IMG/VR virus record: IMGVR_UViG_3300036985_001466 | Location: 1 to 31,162 of that record | Reading direction: 5' to 3' (one strand) | DNA length: 31,162 bases | Source: a virus | Notes under the pieces: model-generated | Databases searched by the model: none | Told to the model about the DNA's origin: nothing | What the model saw: the letters and a program-made list of their open reading frames with translations, nothing else | Made by a program: the position numbers and the translations under genes | Shown here: positions 1-6,480 of the stretch, piece after piece | Position numbering within the stretch: position 1 is the stretch's first letter | How the letters are laid out: every line of letters starts with the position of its first letter

Positions 1-380
1 TCTATAGCACGAATATCATCCCTAGCAGCATCCAGCGCGGCATCTCTAATGGCAGCGCATTGAATCCTACCCTCAGACCAATCAGCTTCATCTGCTTTCC
101 TTTGATCTTCTTTACTATCTTGCTTCTCCTCAGCACCATCATCTGATTCTTTACCCCAATAAAACTCTTCTGTTCTGTCTGTGATGCTGTCGCTACGTAC
201 CCATCTCGCCACAAACGTCAAGCCGCCAACATCTTCAGAAAGTATTACTACATCCCCCAAACCTTTTACTATGGCATAACCTTTTGCGTCTAGTGGGGCA
301 ATCATATCTAGCTTCTCCTTTATGCTGGTTGGCGGCTCCCCTTGCTCATAGATATACGCCTCCCATTCTTGGTTTTTCAT
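1..380 (-). CDS. hypothetical protein, C-terminus outside the window
   Basis: An open frame of 126 codons without a stop runs off the left edge. It starts with ATG at 380, whose ATGA overlaps the stop of the 44-residue gene upstream, with AGGG a few bases before it. The N-terminal half (about residues 30-70) looks like a small globular domain, with runs such as GYAIVKGLGDVVILSEDVGG. An acidic and lysine-rich linker follows at about 72-98, then an alanine-rich helix ending AALDAARDDIRAI at the edge. I do not recognise the family. Overlap with the upstream gene suggests translational coupling in the leftward operon. Confidence 0.7.
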   Translation of the reverse strand, partial: MKNQEWEAYIYEQGEPPTSIKEKLDMIAPLDAKGYAIVKGLGDVVILSEDVGGLTFVARWVRSDSITDRTEEFYWGKESDDGAEEKQDSKEDQRKADEADWSEGRIQCAAIRDAALDAARDDIRAI

Positions 381-511
381 AACGCCCTCACTATATCTAC
401 CAAATAGATTGCGCCAAGCAGGGCTAATAATGCAATAACTGATCCACCTATAGTCATCACGTATATAACCGTTGTGCTGTACTCACTGTTCTTGCCCCAA
501 TTTCTACTCAT
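377..511 (-). CDS. 44-residue single-span membrane protein
   Basis: A short ORF with a clear ribosome site (GGAG, 8-nt spacer, ATG at 511), starting two bases after the upstream stop and overlapping the next gene by ATGA. A polar N-terminus (MSRNWGKNSEYSTT) is followed by one uninterrupted hydrophobic stretch at residues 15-41 (VIYVMTIGGSVIALLALLGA then IYLVDIV) and a very short tail. This predicts one transmembrane helix with the N-terminus on one side. Size and topology would fit a holin-like or other small phage membrane protein. Function is not shown by the sequence. The GG, A and S residues in the helix could allow oligomerisation. Confidence 0.72.
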   Translation of the reverse strand: MSRNWGKNSEYSTTVIYVMTIGGSVIALLALLGAIYLVDIVRAL

Positions 512-513
512 AA

Positions 514-819
514 TTATTTCTCCGGTGTCCAGTATATTTTTCTATTGCCTCTAACTTCGTAGTACCACTTTGTTATCGGCTCTTCTATAACTATATCTTT
601 TGATTTATTAGCCCAAAACGGGTAATGAGCATCTATTAAACTCCATAATGACACCCCCGTTCTTTGATCTATACTTTGTTTAAGTGCTTCTATGTCAGCC
701 TTTGGGTCAAAATCATGTGCATATAAAGACCTATACCCATACTCTCCCTCCATAAACTCTGTATAACTTATGGAGTTATTAACCCATCTATAATAGTCTT
801 CATTTTTAGACCAACTCAT
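514..819 (-). CDS. hypothetical protein, 101 aa
   Basis: The longer frame could start at 831, but AAGG sits directly against that ATG. The ATG at 819 has AAGGA 11 bases upstream, so the start MSWSKNEDYY is preferred, with modest certainty. The protein is soluble, rich in aromatic residues (YYRWV, WSLIDAHYPFW, KWYYEV) and has no membrane segment or recognised motif. It opens the group of three coupled small genes at the left edge, directly after a hairpin at 840-858. Confidence 0.65.
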   Translation of the reverse strand: MSWSKNEDYYRWVNNSISYTEFMEGEYGYRSLYAHDFDPKADIEALKQSIDQRTGVSLWSLIDAHYPFWANKSKDIVIEEPITKWYYEVRGNRKIYWTPEK

Positions 820-831
820 TTTTCTATCCAT

Positions 832-969
832 CCTTAAAATTACCCCTTACGGGGGTAAGTCGGTTTGCGCCCAGCTTGGAGGCCACAAATGAATAAAGCT
901 CAGGGCTGTCGCATACTGCGTGTGTTATTTGGCTACCAACCACCCCACCGCACGCTGGGGATTAAAACA
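832..969. other. 138-bp non-coding gap with several dyads
   Basis: This stretch separates the 57-aa gene from the 101-aa gene. Besides the hairpin at 840-858, it holds a 5-bp dyad CCCCA/TGGGG (943-960) and short complements such as AGCTT and AAGCT. No leftward ORF fits. A structured leader or small RNA is possible, but I match it to no known class. Confidence 0.35.
840..858 (-). terminator. hairpin upstream of the 101-aa gene, possible weak terminator
   Basis: A perfect 7-bp inverted repeat, TTACCCC and GGGGTAA, has a 5-nt loop. On the minus strand it is followed by TTTT. It could end part of the transcription arriving from the polymerase genes, or be a structured leader just before the ribosome site. 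The U-tract is short, so termination would be weak. Confidence 0.4.
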
Positions 970-1143
970 TTAGGCCAACTTCACCTGTTGTAATTCTCCT
1001 GTTTGACTAGGGTTATCCCCCATAACTTTCTTAATAGCTTCTTCTGCTGTATCAGCTAATACAAAATGCGTTATAGTCATATCACGTTTATCAGCGTCAG
1101 TTCGTGTACTTCTTACTACATATACGACCATCCAGTTCTTCAT
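970..1143 (-). CDS. hypothetical protein, 57 aa
   Basis: A small ORF directly coupled to the polymerase gene: the polymerase ends TAA and this gene begins ATG on the next base. GGGAAG six bases before the ATG, inside the polymerase end, can serve as ribosome site. The protein (start MKNWMVVYVVRSTRTDAD) resembles a beta strand followed by a helix, AEEAIKKVMG near residues 33-42. It shows no membrane segment or known motif. Small proteins of this kind beside phage polymerases are common, but their role is unknown. Confidence 0.7.
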   Translation of the reverse strand: MKNWMVVYVVRSTRTDADKRDMTITHFVLADTAEEAIKKVMGDNPSQTGELQQVKLA

Positions 1144-3009
1144 TTAGCACTTCCCATATGATACCCCTACTTTAGCTTCACATGCCACAGGTAAGCCTGT
1201 AGCCCATTCTGGAGGGGTAGACATGACCTTGACGATATATGTCATAGCCTCATCTACCTCATCCTCTGGCACTACACATACTGCTGCATCATGTACTGTT
1301 AATACTACTTTATACTGCTTAATAATCTCTATCATTTGCTGCCCCACGATGATACGCGCAAGGGCTTGGACTACATTCTCAACTAACCCACCACCCCATA
1401 AGGATTTCATCCCAAATCGTGACTTATAACAATATCCACTCATGGGTGACATTAAATCTATCTGCAGATCTGCGTAGCGAATATACAGTTCATTTGGTAG
1501 TTGTATACCTTCTTTAGATACTTGTAGGCAGTTATGCCGTCCGTACCAGTAATTAGGTTCTTTATCTGCCCAATTACTGAGGTCTTTTATTACTTTATTA
1601 CCCACTGTCCATAAGGCACTTATCTTGTCGTTATTCTCTCTATAGAGCTTAACTATGCGATCACACTCAGTTAGGGATAGTTCTGCACCGGGGGGTTGAG
1701 TAGCTAGGGTATGTTTTAGTTTAGCTGCTCCTGTACCATAGCCTAGCCCTAGTACACACGTTTTTCCCACAAATCTTTCAACAGGATTGGCCTTTGTGAT
1801 GGGCTTATCGTAGATATCTGAGGCAAACAAGGAATATACATCTTCACCGTCGGCAAACTGCTTAACAACATCTTCCTGACCTGCAAGCCACGCAAGTACA
1901 CGTGCTTCAATCTGAGATGAGTCGCAATTGATAATTGTATAGCCGTCAGGCGCAATAATTGCATTTTTAAGCGTCTTTTTCTTAGCATCCCTACTGGGCA
2001 AGTTCTGGAAGTTAACCTTGTCTGAACCAGACCACCGCCCCGTATGTGCCCCGTAGTATTTAAGCGGTATCGGGAGACGGCCCTTGTTACGTTGCCCAAC
2101 GCTAATGAATCTTTCAATTCTTGATTCCTCGATGGTAGATTTAGTACCTAGACGTACAGCGCATAGCTGCTGTATAAACGGATCTTCATGCGCTGTTAGT
2201 TCTATGAATCCTACATCATTCTTAGCGAGTGCGAAAGTTTCTTTGTTAGTTGTTTTACTTGTTTTCATCGGGGGGATGATATTAAAATCTGTTAGAACTT
2301 GCGCGAATTGCTTGTTGCTGGCTATTTTCTTTCGTACTTCTTCCTCTGTCTCGCAGCCTAGCTTTTCTTTTAGTGTGCCTAGTAACTCTAATTTTTCAGA
2401 TACCAGTTCCTCTAATCTATTTACCAACATTGCATCGTCTACTTCAAGTATCGGATTAATAAACATACGAAGTGTCATATCTATTAAGGTTAGCTCATCC
2501 TCTGGGAACACCCTAGACAATACAAGGTATAGCTTATACGTTAGGTTGACATCATTCTTACAGTATTCACCATATTGTTTAAGATCTTCTTCACTGAAGT
2601 CTAGTCTATGCTTGCCCTTAGCTGCTATAACTTCCTCACCCTTTACACCTAGAGCATACTTGCTAGATAGTGATGCCAGTGACCCACCTACTTCTATGCC
2701 GTGTATACCACGTGCCATACATAGAGTGTCTAAATAAAAACGGGGGGCTATGTTGAAAATCCAGCGTAGTATAGAGGCATCAAACATGGTGTTATGGCAC
2801 AGCAAGGATGCGTGTTTCCAGTCATACTGCATCAGGAATCTCCTTATCTCCTCATGTGTACCACTGAACCATCGCGGCGCTGCATCGTCAACGCTAACCC
2901 CAACCCCTATTACTTCAAACTCTTTGTGGCGTATGTATTCCTCAGTTGTTAGCCGTCTAAAGCCAACCTTGTCGGTGTAATACGTCTCGAAATCTACAGT
3001 GATAATCAA
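1144..3009 (-). CDS. DNA polymerase I-like, family A, with 3'-5' proofreading domain
   Basis: Replicative phage DNA polymerase. A TTG start at 3009 is chosen: AAGG lies 9 bases upstream and the protein then begins LIITVDFETYY, the usual beginning of this family. An in-frame GTG at 3057 has no good ribosome site. The exonuclease domain has DFE (D6, E8), HNTMFD (N73, D77) and a Y/D motif near D153. The polymerase domain has TGRW at 323-326, motif A DSSQIEAR (D363), the O-helix R412-K416-L420-Y424G and motif C HD (H573, D574). There is no 5' nuclease domain; 621 residues is typical for phage forms. The residue aligned with E. coli Phe762 is Leu420. All catalytic residues are present. Confidence 0.96.
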   Translation of the reverse strand: MIITVDFETYYTDKVGFRRLTTEEYIRHKEFEVIGVGVSVDDAAPRWFSGTHEEIRRFLMQYDWKHASLLCHNTMFDASILRWIFNIAPRFYLDTLCMARGIHGIEVGGSLASLSSKYALGVKGEEVIAAKGKHRLDFSEEDLKQYGEYCKNDVNLTYKLYLVLSRVFPEDELTLIDMTLRMFINPILEVDDAMLVNRLEELVSEKLELLGTLKEKLGCETEEEVRKKIASNKQFAQVLTDFNIIPPMKTSKTTNKETFALAKNDVGFIELTAHEDPFIQQLCAVRLGTKSTIEESRIERFISVGQRNKGRLPIPLKYYGAHTGRWSGSDKVNFQNLPSRDAKKKTLKNAIIAPDGYTIINCDSSQIEARVLAWLAGQEDVVKQFADGEDVYSLFASDIYDKPITKANPVERFVGKTCVLGLGYGTGAAKLKHTLATQPPGAELSLTECDRIVKLYRENNDKISALWTVGNKVIKDLSNWADKEPNYWYGRHNCLQVSKEGIQLPNELYIRYADLQIDLMSPMSGYCYKSRFGMKSLWGGGLVENVVQALARIIVGQQMIEIIKQYKVVLTVHDAAVCVVPEDEVDEAMTYIVKVMSTPPEWATGLPVACEAKVGVSYGKC

Positions 3010-3071
3010 AACTAAAAACCTTAAATAGTGGGAATGATAGAGACAAAAAGGGGGCACACACCGTAAAGCGT

Positions 3072-3085
3072 GTACCCCAAGGTAC
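3072..3085. promoter_or_regulatory. palindromic element, copy A
   Basis: GTACC-CCAA-GGTAC is a perfect 5-bp inverted repeat with the same CCAA centre as copies B and C. It lies between the VRR-NUC gene and the polymerase gene, upstream of the polymerase start. On the minus strand it is preceded by AGTTAAGTAG, as near copy H. It could be an operator or an RNA hairpin in the leader. Confidence 0.45.
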
Positions 3086-3121
3086 TACTTAACTACACAC
3101 AGGTAATTTCATAATTAGCGA

Positions 3122-3137
3122 TACACCCCAAGATGTA
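3122..3137. promoter_or_regulatory. palindromic element, copy B
   Basis: TACACC-CCAA-GATGTA lies directly after the stop of the VRR-NUC gene. Downstream on the plus strand is ACCCTATTTA, matching the A-C-x-CTA-W-WTA flank of other copies. The arms pair fully in minus-strand RNA if one U-G pair is allowed. Confidence 0.5.
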
Positions 3138-3140
3138 ACC

Positions 3141-3425
3141 CTATTTAGTAAGGTATTCACGTAGCTCATCTATATTTAATTCATTAATAACTATAGCCTT
3201 ACCACCAGCAATACGTATTTCATGTAAGTGTTTCTCTTGTAATGATGTTGTTATACCTTTACCAGCCTTACACTCGATGCCGTAAAACCTACCCTGATTA
3301 CAAACAACAAAGTCGGGCACACCTGATGATCCATACCCACCTGTAGATGGCATGGTGTAGTACGCCCCTATATCTTTTAAGATACCTTTTACTAAAGCTT
3401 TTACTTTACCCTCAGGTGTTGCCAT
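3141..3425 (-). CDS. VRR-NUC family nuclease
   Basis: A 94-residue stand-alone PD-(D/E)XK nuclease of the VRR-NUC type found in many phages. The motif GVPDFVVC (D38) is followed by YGIECKAG (E51, K53) and Q63 (TSLQEKH), which are the expected catalytic aspartate, ExK pair and the conserved glutamine. Length is normal for the phage family. It is coupled by TAATG to the upstream gene and lies in the same leftward unit as the polymerase, so a role in DNA replication, branch resolution or recombination is likely. Family members act on structured DNA; the substrate here is inferred. Confidence 0.92.
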   Translation of the reverse strand: MATPEGKVKALVKGILKDIGAYYTMPSTGGYGSSGVPDFVVCNQGRFYGIECKAGKGITTSLQEKHLHEIRIAGGKAIVINELNIDELREYLTK

Positions 3426-3754
3426 TAGTATGCTCCTCGTAAGTCAGCGTAGGTTTGTGCATCTACCATAATGCAATAGCTATTATCATATAGTCCCGTA
3501 GCCCAACCGATATCCATAAGAAGCTCTGGTGTATGGTCATTTATTGATAGCAACATAGTCAGTTTAATCTTTATCTCATCTGGTAAAGTTTCTGCATCAA
3601 ATGTCCTTGTTAGCCCACTTGCTGTGATAAATACCTTATAGATATCCCCAATCTTTTGTAGGCTAATGGCTCTAAGTTCTGGGGAGGACTTTATAAACAC
3701 AAGTTCACCTATAGTATCATGTCCAAAGGTATCGCTATCCATGCGATGTTCCAT
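3425..3754 (-). CDS. hypothetical protein, 109 aa
   Basis: A soluble protein of unknown family between the 338-aa gene and the VRR-NUC gene. The ATG at 3754 makes it overlap the upstream gene by 46 bases. A second ATG at 3742 (MDSDTFGHD) would shorten the overlap; neither has a strong ribosome site, so the start is uncertain. It ends TAATG with the nuclease gene. Mixed strands and helices are suggested, with the core KVFITASGLTRTFDAETLPD; no motif is recognised. Confidence 0.72.
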   Translation of the reverse strand: MEHRMDSDTFGHDTIGELVFIKSSPELRAISLQKIGDIYKVFITASGLTRTFDAETLPDEIKIKLTMLLSINDHTPELLMDIGWATGLYDNSYCIMVDAQTYADLRGAY

Positions 3755-4725
3755 TTATTTCCAAGCCTACCCCCCGCAGTATGATCGTTTGTAACCACAC
3801 TAAGATTAGGCTCATAGTTTTCTCGTATAGGTATTCTAATAGTAGGAACATTAGGGTCTACAACCCATGCTGAGTCTTTGTATACGCCTTCTGCTGTACC
3901 AAGCATAGCAAATATAGGTAATAACTTTTCATAATCCTCATGCTGCGATAAAGAACTAAGCCGCTTAAATGGGGTAACCTGTTCGGACATTTGCAATACC
4001 TTAAATGTCTCCTCTTCCATACGTGCAGCGCCAATTACGTAGCTAACTGATTCTTTATTTCCGGGTATGTAAGAAGCCCCTATAGCGCAGAACCCTTTAG
4101 AGAATATTTCTTTACCCGCTTCTATCTTATTGGCTGCTATGATATCAGCTTTGTCGTAATTGTCAAGTATCTTTTTACATAAGGTCATGTCGAGTGTCGT
4201 TGCATATGTGTCTAAAGATAATTTATTTACAACTATATCAAGAAGTTTATGTAGGGTCGTGCCGTTAATATCATAGGTTCCTTTACTACTATTACCGAAA
4301 GAACGCTCTACAGTAGTGCCCATTTGTTCAAAGGCTTTAGTGACATCGGCATATACTGTTTCTTTTGAAGGGATAACTTCTTTACGCTTCAGTGTACCCA
4401 TCAATGAAGGTAGCTTTACACTCGTGAATGTATGCCTATCTAGTGCGGAACGCCCTCGTACTTTTTCATAGAAAGGGGTAGTAAATGTAAATTCATTGTT
4501 ATGCCCCATACTTATCTCACATATATGGAAGCCATCATCATTGCACATTGATATATTTACCTCAGTTCTTACATTCTCTAGCCCTTCTGCATATATGACG
4601 GTGCGGAACACCTTTAGTCCATAGGTGTAGTTTAGTTCTTTAACAAACCTATATAGATCCACATCAAGACATACTATACGTTCTAACTCTGGGGTGTAGC
4701 ATGAGTCAAGTATATATTTATTCAT
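3709..4725 (-). CDS. hypothetical protein, 338 aa
   Basis: A good ribosome site (GGAG, 6-nt spacer) precedes the ATG at 4725. The protein is soluble and of mixed character with no signal peptide. Regions of note are the N-terminal strand-rich part (about 35-90), a lysine-rich segment near 105-125 (GTLKRKEVIPSKETVYADV) and a helical middle at about 150-215. I do not recognise a family. Its position between SleB hydrolase and nuclease/polymerase genes does not settle its role. Confidence 0.8.
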   Translation of the reverse strand: MNKYILDSCYTPELERIVCLDVDLYRFVKELNYTYGLKVFRTVIYAEGLENVRTEVNISMCNDDGFHICEISMGHNNEFTFTTPFYEKVRGRSALDRHTFTSVKLPSLMGTLKRKEVIPSKETVYADVTKAFEQMGTTVERSFGNSSKGTYDINGTTLHKLLDIVVNKLSLDTYATTLDMTLCKKILDNYDKADIIAANKIEAGKEIFSKGFCAIGASYIPGNKESVSYVIGAARMEEETFKVLQMSEQVTPFKRLSSLSQHEDYEKLLPIFAMLGTAEGVYKDSAWVVDPNVPTIRIPIRENYEPNLSVVTNDHTAGGRLGNKWNIAWIAIPLDMIL

Positions 4726-4737
4726 TGTATTCTCCGT

Positions 4738-5847
4738 TTATTTGTATTGGTTAACTTCTTTTTCGCCTACGTATACCTTATAGCCCCACTTGGTAGATGG
4801 GTAATATTCTTCTACCTCATATCTTACCTCATCAAACGCACTGGGATTTGCTAGTAAAACAGTACGCCTAAATATTGCCATTAATAGACGATAGGATAAG
4901 CTACCATCCCAATCATGCCGTACTCTAATTGGGAATGAGGTTTCAGTTTTACCCTCTCCTTTCCATTTATATAAACTTTTAGCGTTATCCCATATACGAT
5001 GAATATCATGTGCTGCGCATAGCATAGCGAACGCTTCTAATGGGGATTCATCACGCATAGATAATGCTTTCTTAATAAGCGGCTGCTGTCTCTCGTTAGT
5101 CATGTGGTATCCTGTGACTAAATCTAATAGCACCAAGTGAGGTAAGACCATATCTAAAAGGATTTTATATGTAACTCCATGTGACATGGCGGCGGACATG
5201 ATGATAAAATCATCAAACTGTCCCATAATTTTCTTAGCCCTTGTGCGATTTACTTTTCTACCTACTACAGTGTACTTACTATCCTTGTGTACCATACCTG
5301 TATCAATGTTAACCCTCATACCCTCAAATATAGGTATGTAATTTTGGTCATCTTTAGACCCAGACCCCGTACAATAGACTAGCCCCCCACGCTTCTTTGA
5401 ATATCCCGTGCCTTGATACCCCGCGCCTCGATACCAGTGCCTATCTCCATGTACAATATTTATATCTGATATACCCCATCTATGCCCTATACCTGTACTT
5501 GGTCTAGTATATTCAAAGGTATTATCTGGGCGCACAATTCCCAACTCATTACGTATCCTCATGTGTCTATACTCTTTACCATCTTCTGCGGAAATCCATG
5601 TACCCGTATTACGCGGGTTATGCCGTAGGCTCGATGGATCATCCTGTAAAACTTCTTCCCTACGATAAGCATACCTGTTGAATATCTTATAACATACCTC
5701 ACCATCAATTTCTTCTACCATAAAATACTTATAGCTATCCTTTCTACGGTATATTGGAAATCTATTGGTTGACCCGCGATATGGCTTTACCTCTGGTGCA
5801 AGCCTAATATCTGTTAGACGTTTATAGCTTATATATGAACTTAACAT
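4738..5847 (-). CDS. hypothetical protein, 369 aa
   Basis: The start is fixed by GGAGAAACAA directly before the ATG at 5847 (MLSSYISYKRL); the frame extends to 5880, but that part contains palindrome copy C. The protein is basic and rich in Tyr, Arg and Trp. Its N-terminal 200 residues carry many G/R/W turns (IGHRWGISDINIVHGDRHWY), and the C-terminal part is helical (about 205-300). No family is recognised. With the following 338-aa gene it forms a pair of unknown proteins, and a joint function is possible. Confidence 0.8.
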   Translation of the reverse strand: MLSSYISYKRLTDIRLAPEVKPYRGSTNRFPIYRRKDSYKYFMVEEIDGEVCYKIFNRYAYRREEVLQDDPSSLRHNPRNTGTWISAEDGKEYRHMRIRNELGIVRPDNTFEYTRPSTGIGHRWGISDINIVHGDRHWYRGAGYQGTGYSKKRGGLVYCTGSGSKDDQNYIPIFEGMRVNIDTGMVHKDSKYTVVGRKVNRTRAKKIMGQFDDFIIMSAAMSHGVTYKILLDMVLPHLVLLDLVTGYHMTNERQQPLIKKALSMRDESPLEAFAMLCAAHDIHRIWDNAKSLYKWKGEGKTETSFPIRVRHDWDGSLSYRLLMAIFRRTVLLANPSAFDEVRYEVEEYYPSTKWGYKVYVGEKEVNQYK

Positions 5848-5870
5848 TTGTTTCTCCATTAATTTAAGAT

Positions 5871-5886
5871 TACACCCCAAGGTGTA
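5871..5886. promoter_or_regulatory. palindromic element, copy C
   Basis: TACACC-CCAA-GGTGTA is a perfect 6-bp inverted repeat with a 4-nt centre. It lies between the 64-aa gene and the ribosome site of the 369-aa gene. The plus-strand flank TGACTATTTA matches other copies. As minus-strand RNA it would form a hairpin about 25 bases before the start codon. Confidence 0.55.
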
Positions 5887-5889
5887 TGA

Positions 5890-6084
5890 CTATTTATTCT
5901 TTTTAAGACCGCGTTTCTCCTCCTCCTCCTTCATACGTTTCAACTCTGTAGGGGGAATCCATCCTAACTTTCTAAAGGTTTTCATAACATCTGTAGATAC
6001 ATTATTGGTGTATATGAAATCTTTATCTGTTATATGAACATTGCGTATAACTACTACTTCATTGTCATCATCTGTATGTTTCAT
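5890..6084 (-). CDS. hypothetical protein, 64 aa
   Basis: AAGGAGATAGAT directly precedes the ATG at 6084 and contains the stop of the hydrolase gene, so this start is preferred over the longer frame from 6120. The protein begins MKHTDDDNEVVVIRNVHI and ends in a very charged tail (KRMKEEEEKRGLKKNK). No membrane span or known motif is seen. Its position right after the SleB gene leaves a lysis-related role open but unsupported. Confidence 0.7.
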   Translation of the reverse strand: MKHTDDDNEVVVIRNVHITDKDFIYTNNVSTDVMKTFRKLGWIPPTELKRMKEEEEKRGLKKNK

Positions 6085-6094
6085 ATCTATCTCC

Positions 6095-6475
6095 TTAGGA
6101 ATAAAAGTGATGCCCGCCACAAGTTTGTACCCATTTAAGTTTTGCCCAACTCTTAGGCTTATCTATATATACAGCATGGAAGTGTGTAGCCTTTTGTTTA
6201 GCTGTCGTATATATCGCCTTAATAGCCGCTACCTCAGATTGTTTCCAGCCCGCAGAGTTCTTATCAGGTTTGGCATGAGGCTTTAATACCCCATTAACCA
6301 TATCTGTAGCTACCCATGAGAATTGAGACTCTTGCAGGACAATACTCCTAACATCCAGCTCGGCTCTTGCACTACGTTCCAACACCACATGAGCAACCGC
6401 CATTTGGCATACAGACGGTTCCCCCCTAGCTTCTTTGTATACTGTAAGTGTTAACCACAAGACTAATTCAGCCAT
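6095..6475 (-). CDS. SleB-type cell wall hydrolase (Hydrolase_2), probable endolysin
   Basis: A 126-residue compact catalytic domain of the SleB/CwlJ hydrolase family, which cleaves peptidoglycan glycan strands. It shows YKEARGEP with the catalytic Glu15, MAVAHVVLERS (25-35), the VLQESQFSW motif (46-54), ATHFHAVYI (96-104) and the ending GGHHFYS. There is no signal peptide and no binding domain, so export would need a holin or another route. The ribosome site is GGAG, 8-nt spacer. It lies in the leftward early arm, six bases after the VWA gene, rather than among the late genes. It is therefore either the endolysin or a virion/entry enzyme. Confidence 0.87.
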   Translation of the reverse strand: MAELVLWLTLTVYKEARGEPSVCQMAVAHVVLERSARAELDVRSIVLQESQFSWVATDMVNGVLKPHAKPDKNSAGWKQSEVAAIKAIYTTAKQKATHFHAVYIDKPKSWAKLKWVQTCGGHHFYS

Positions 6476-6480
6476 GATAA

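Noticed and set aside
2-214. 70-codon minus-strand frame at the left edge
   Set aside because: The frame from 380 to the edge has overlap coupling and a better start; the 70-codon frame is a shadow of it.
888-992. Plus-strand mini-ORF of 34 codons with GGAGG six bases before its ATG
   Set aside because: The ribosome site is good, but the frame is against the direction of the whole arm, overlaps the end of the 57-aa gene and has no rightward promoter. Not called.
2084-2737. 217-codon plus-strand frame inside the polymerase gene
   Set aside because: Antisense to a gene with all catalytic motifs; Ser-rich composition typical of a shadow frame and no ribosome site.
3010-3057. GTG start of the polymerase giving 16 more residues
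   Set aside because: No ribosome site before the GTG, and the extra residues do not fit the family's usual start; the TTG at 3009 has AAGG at proper distance.
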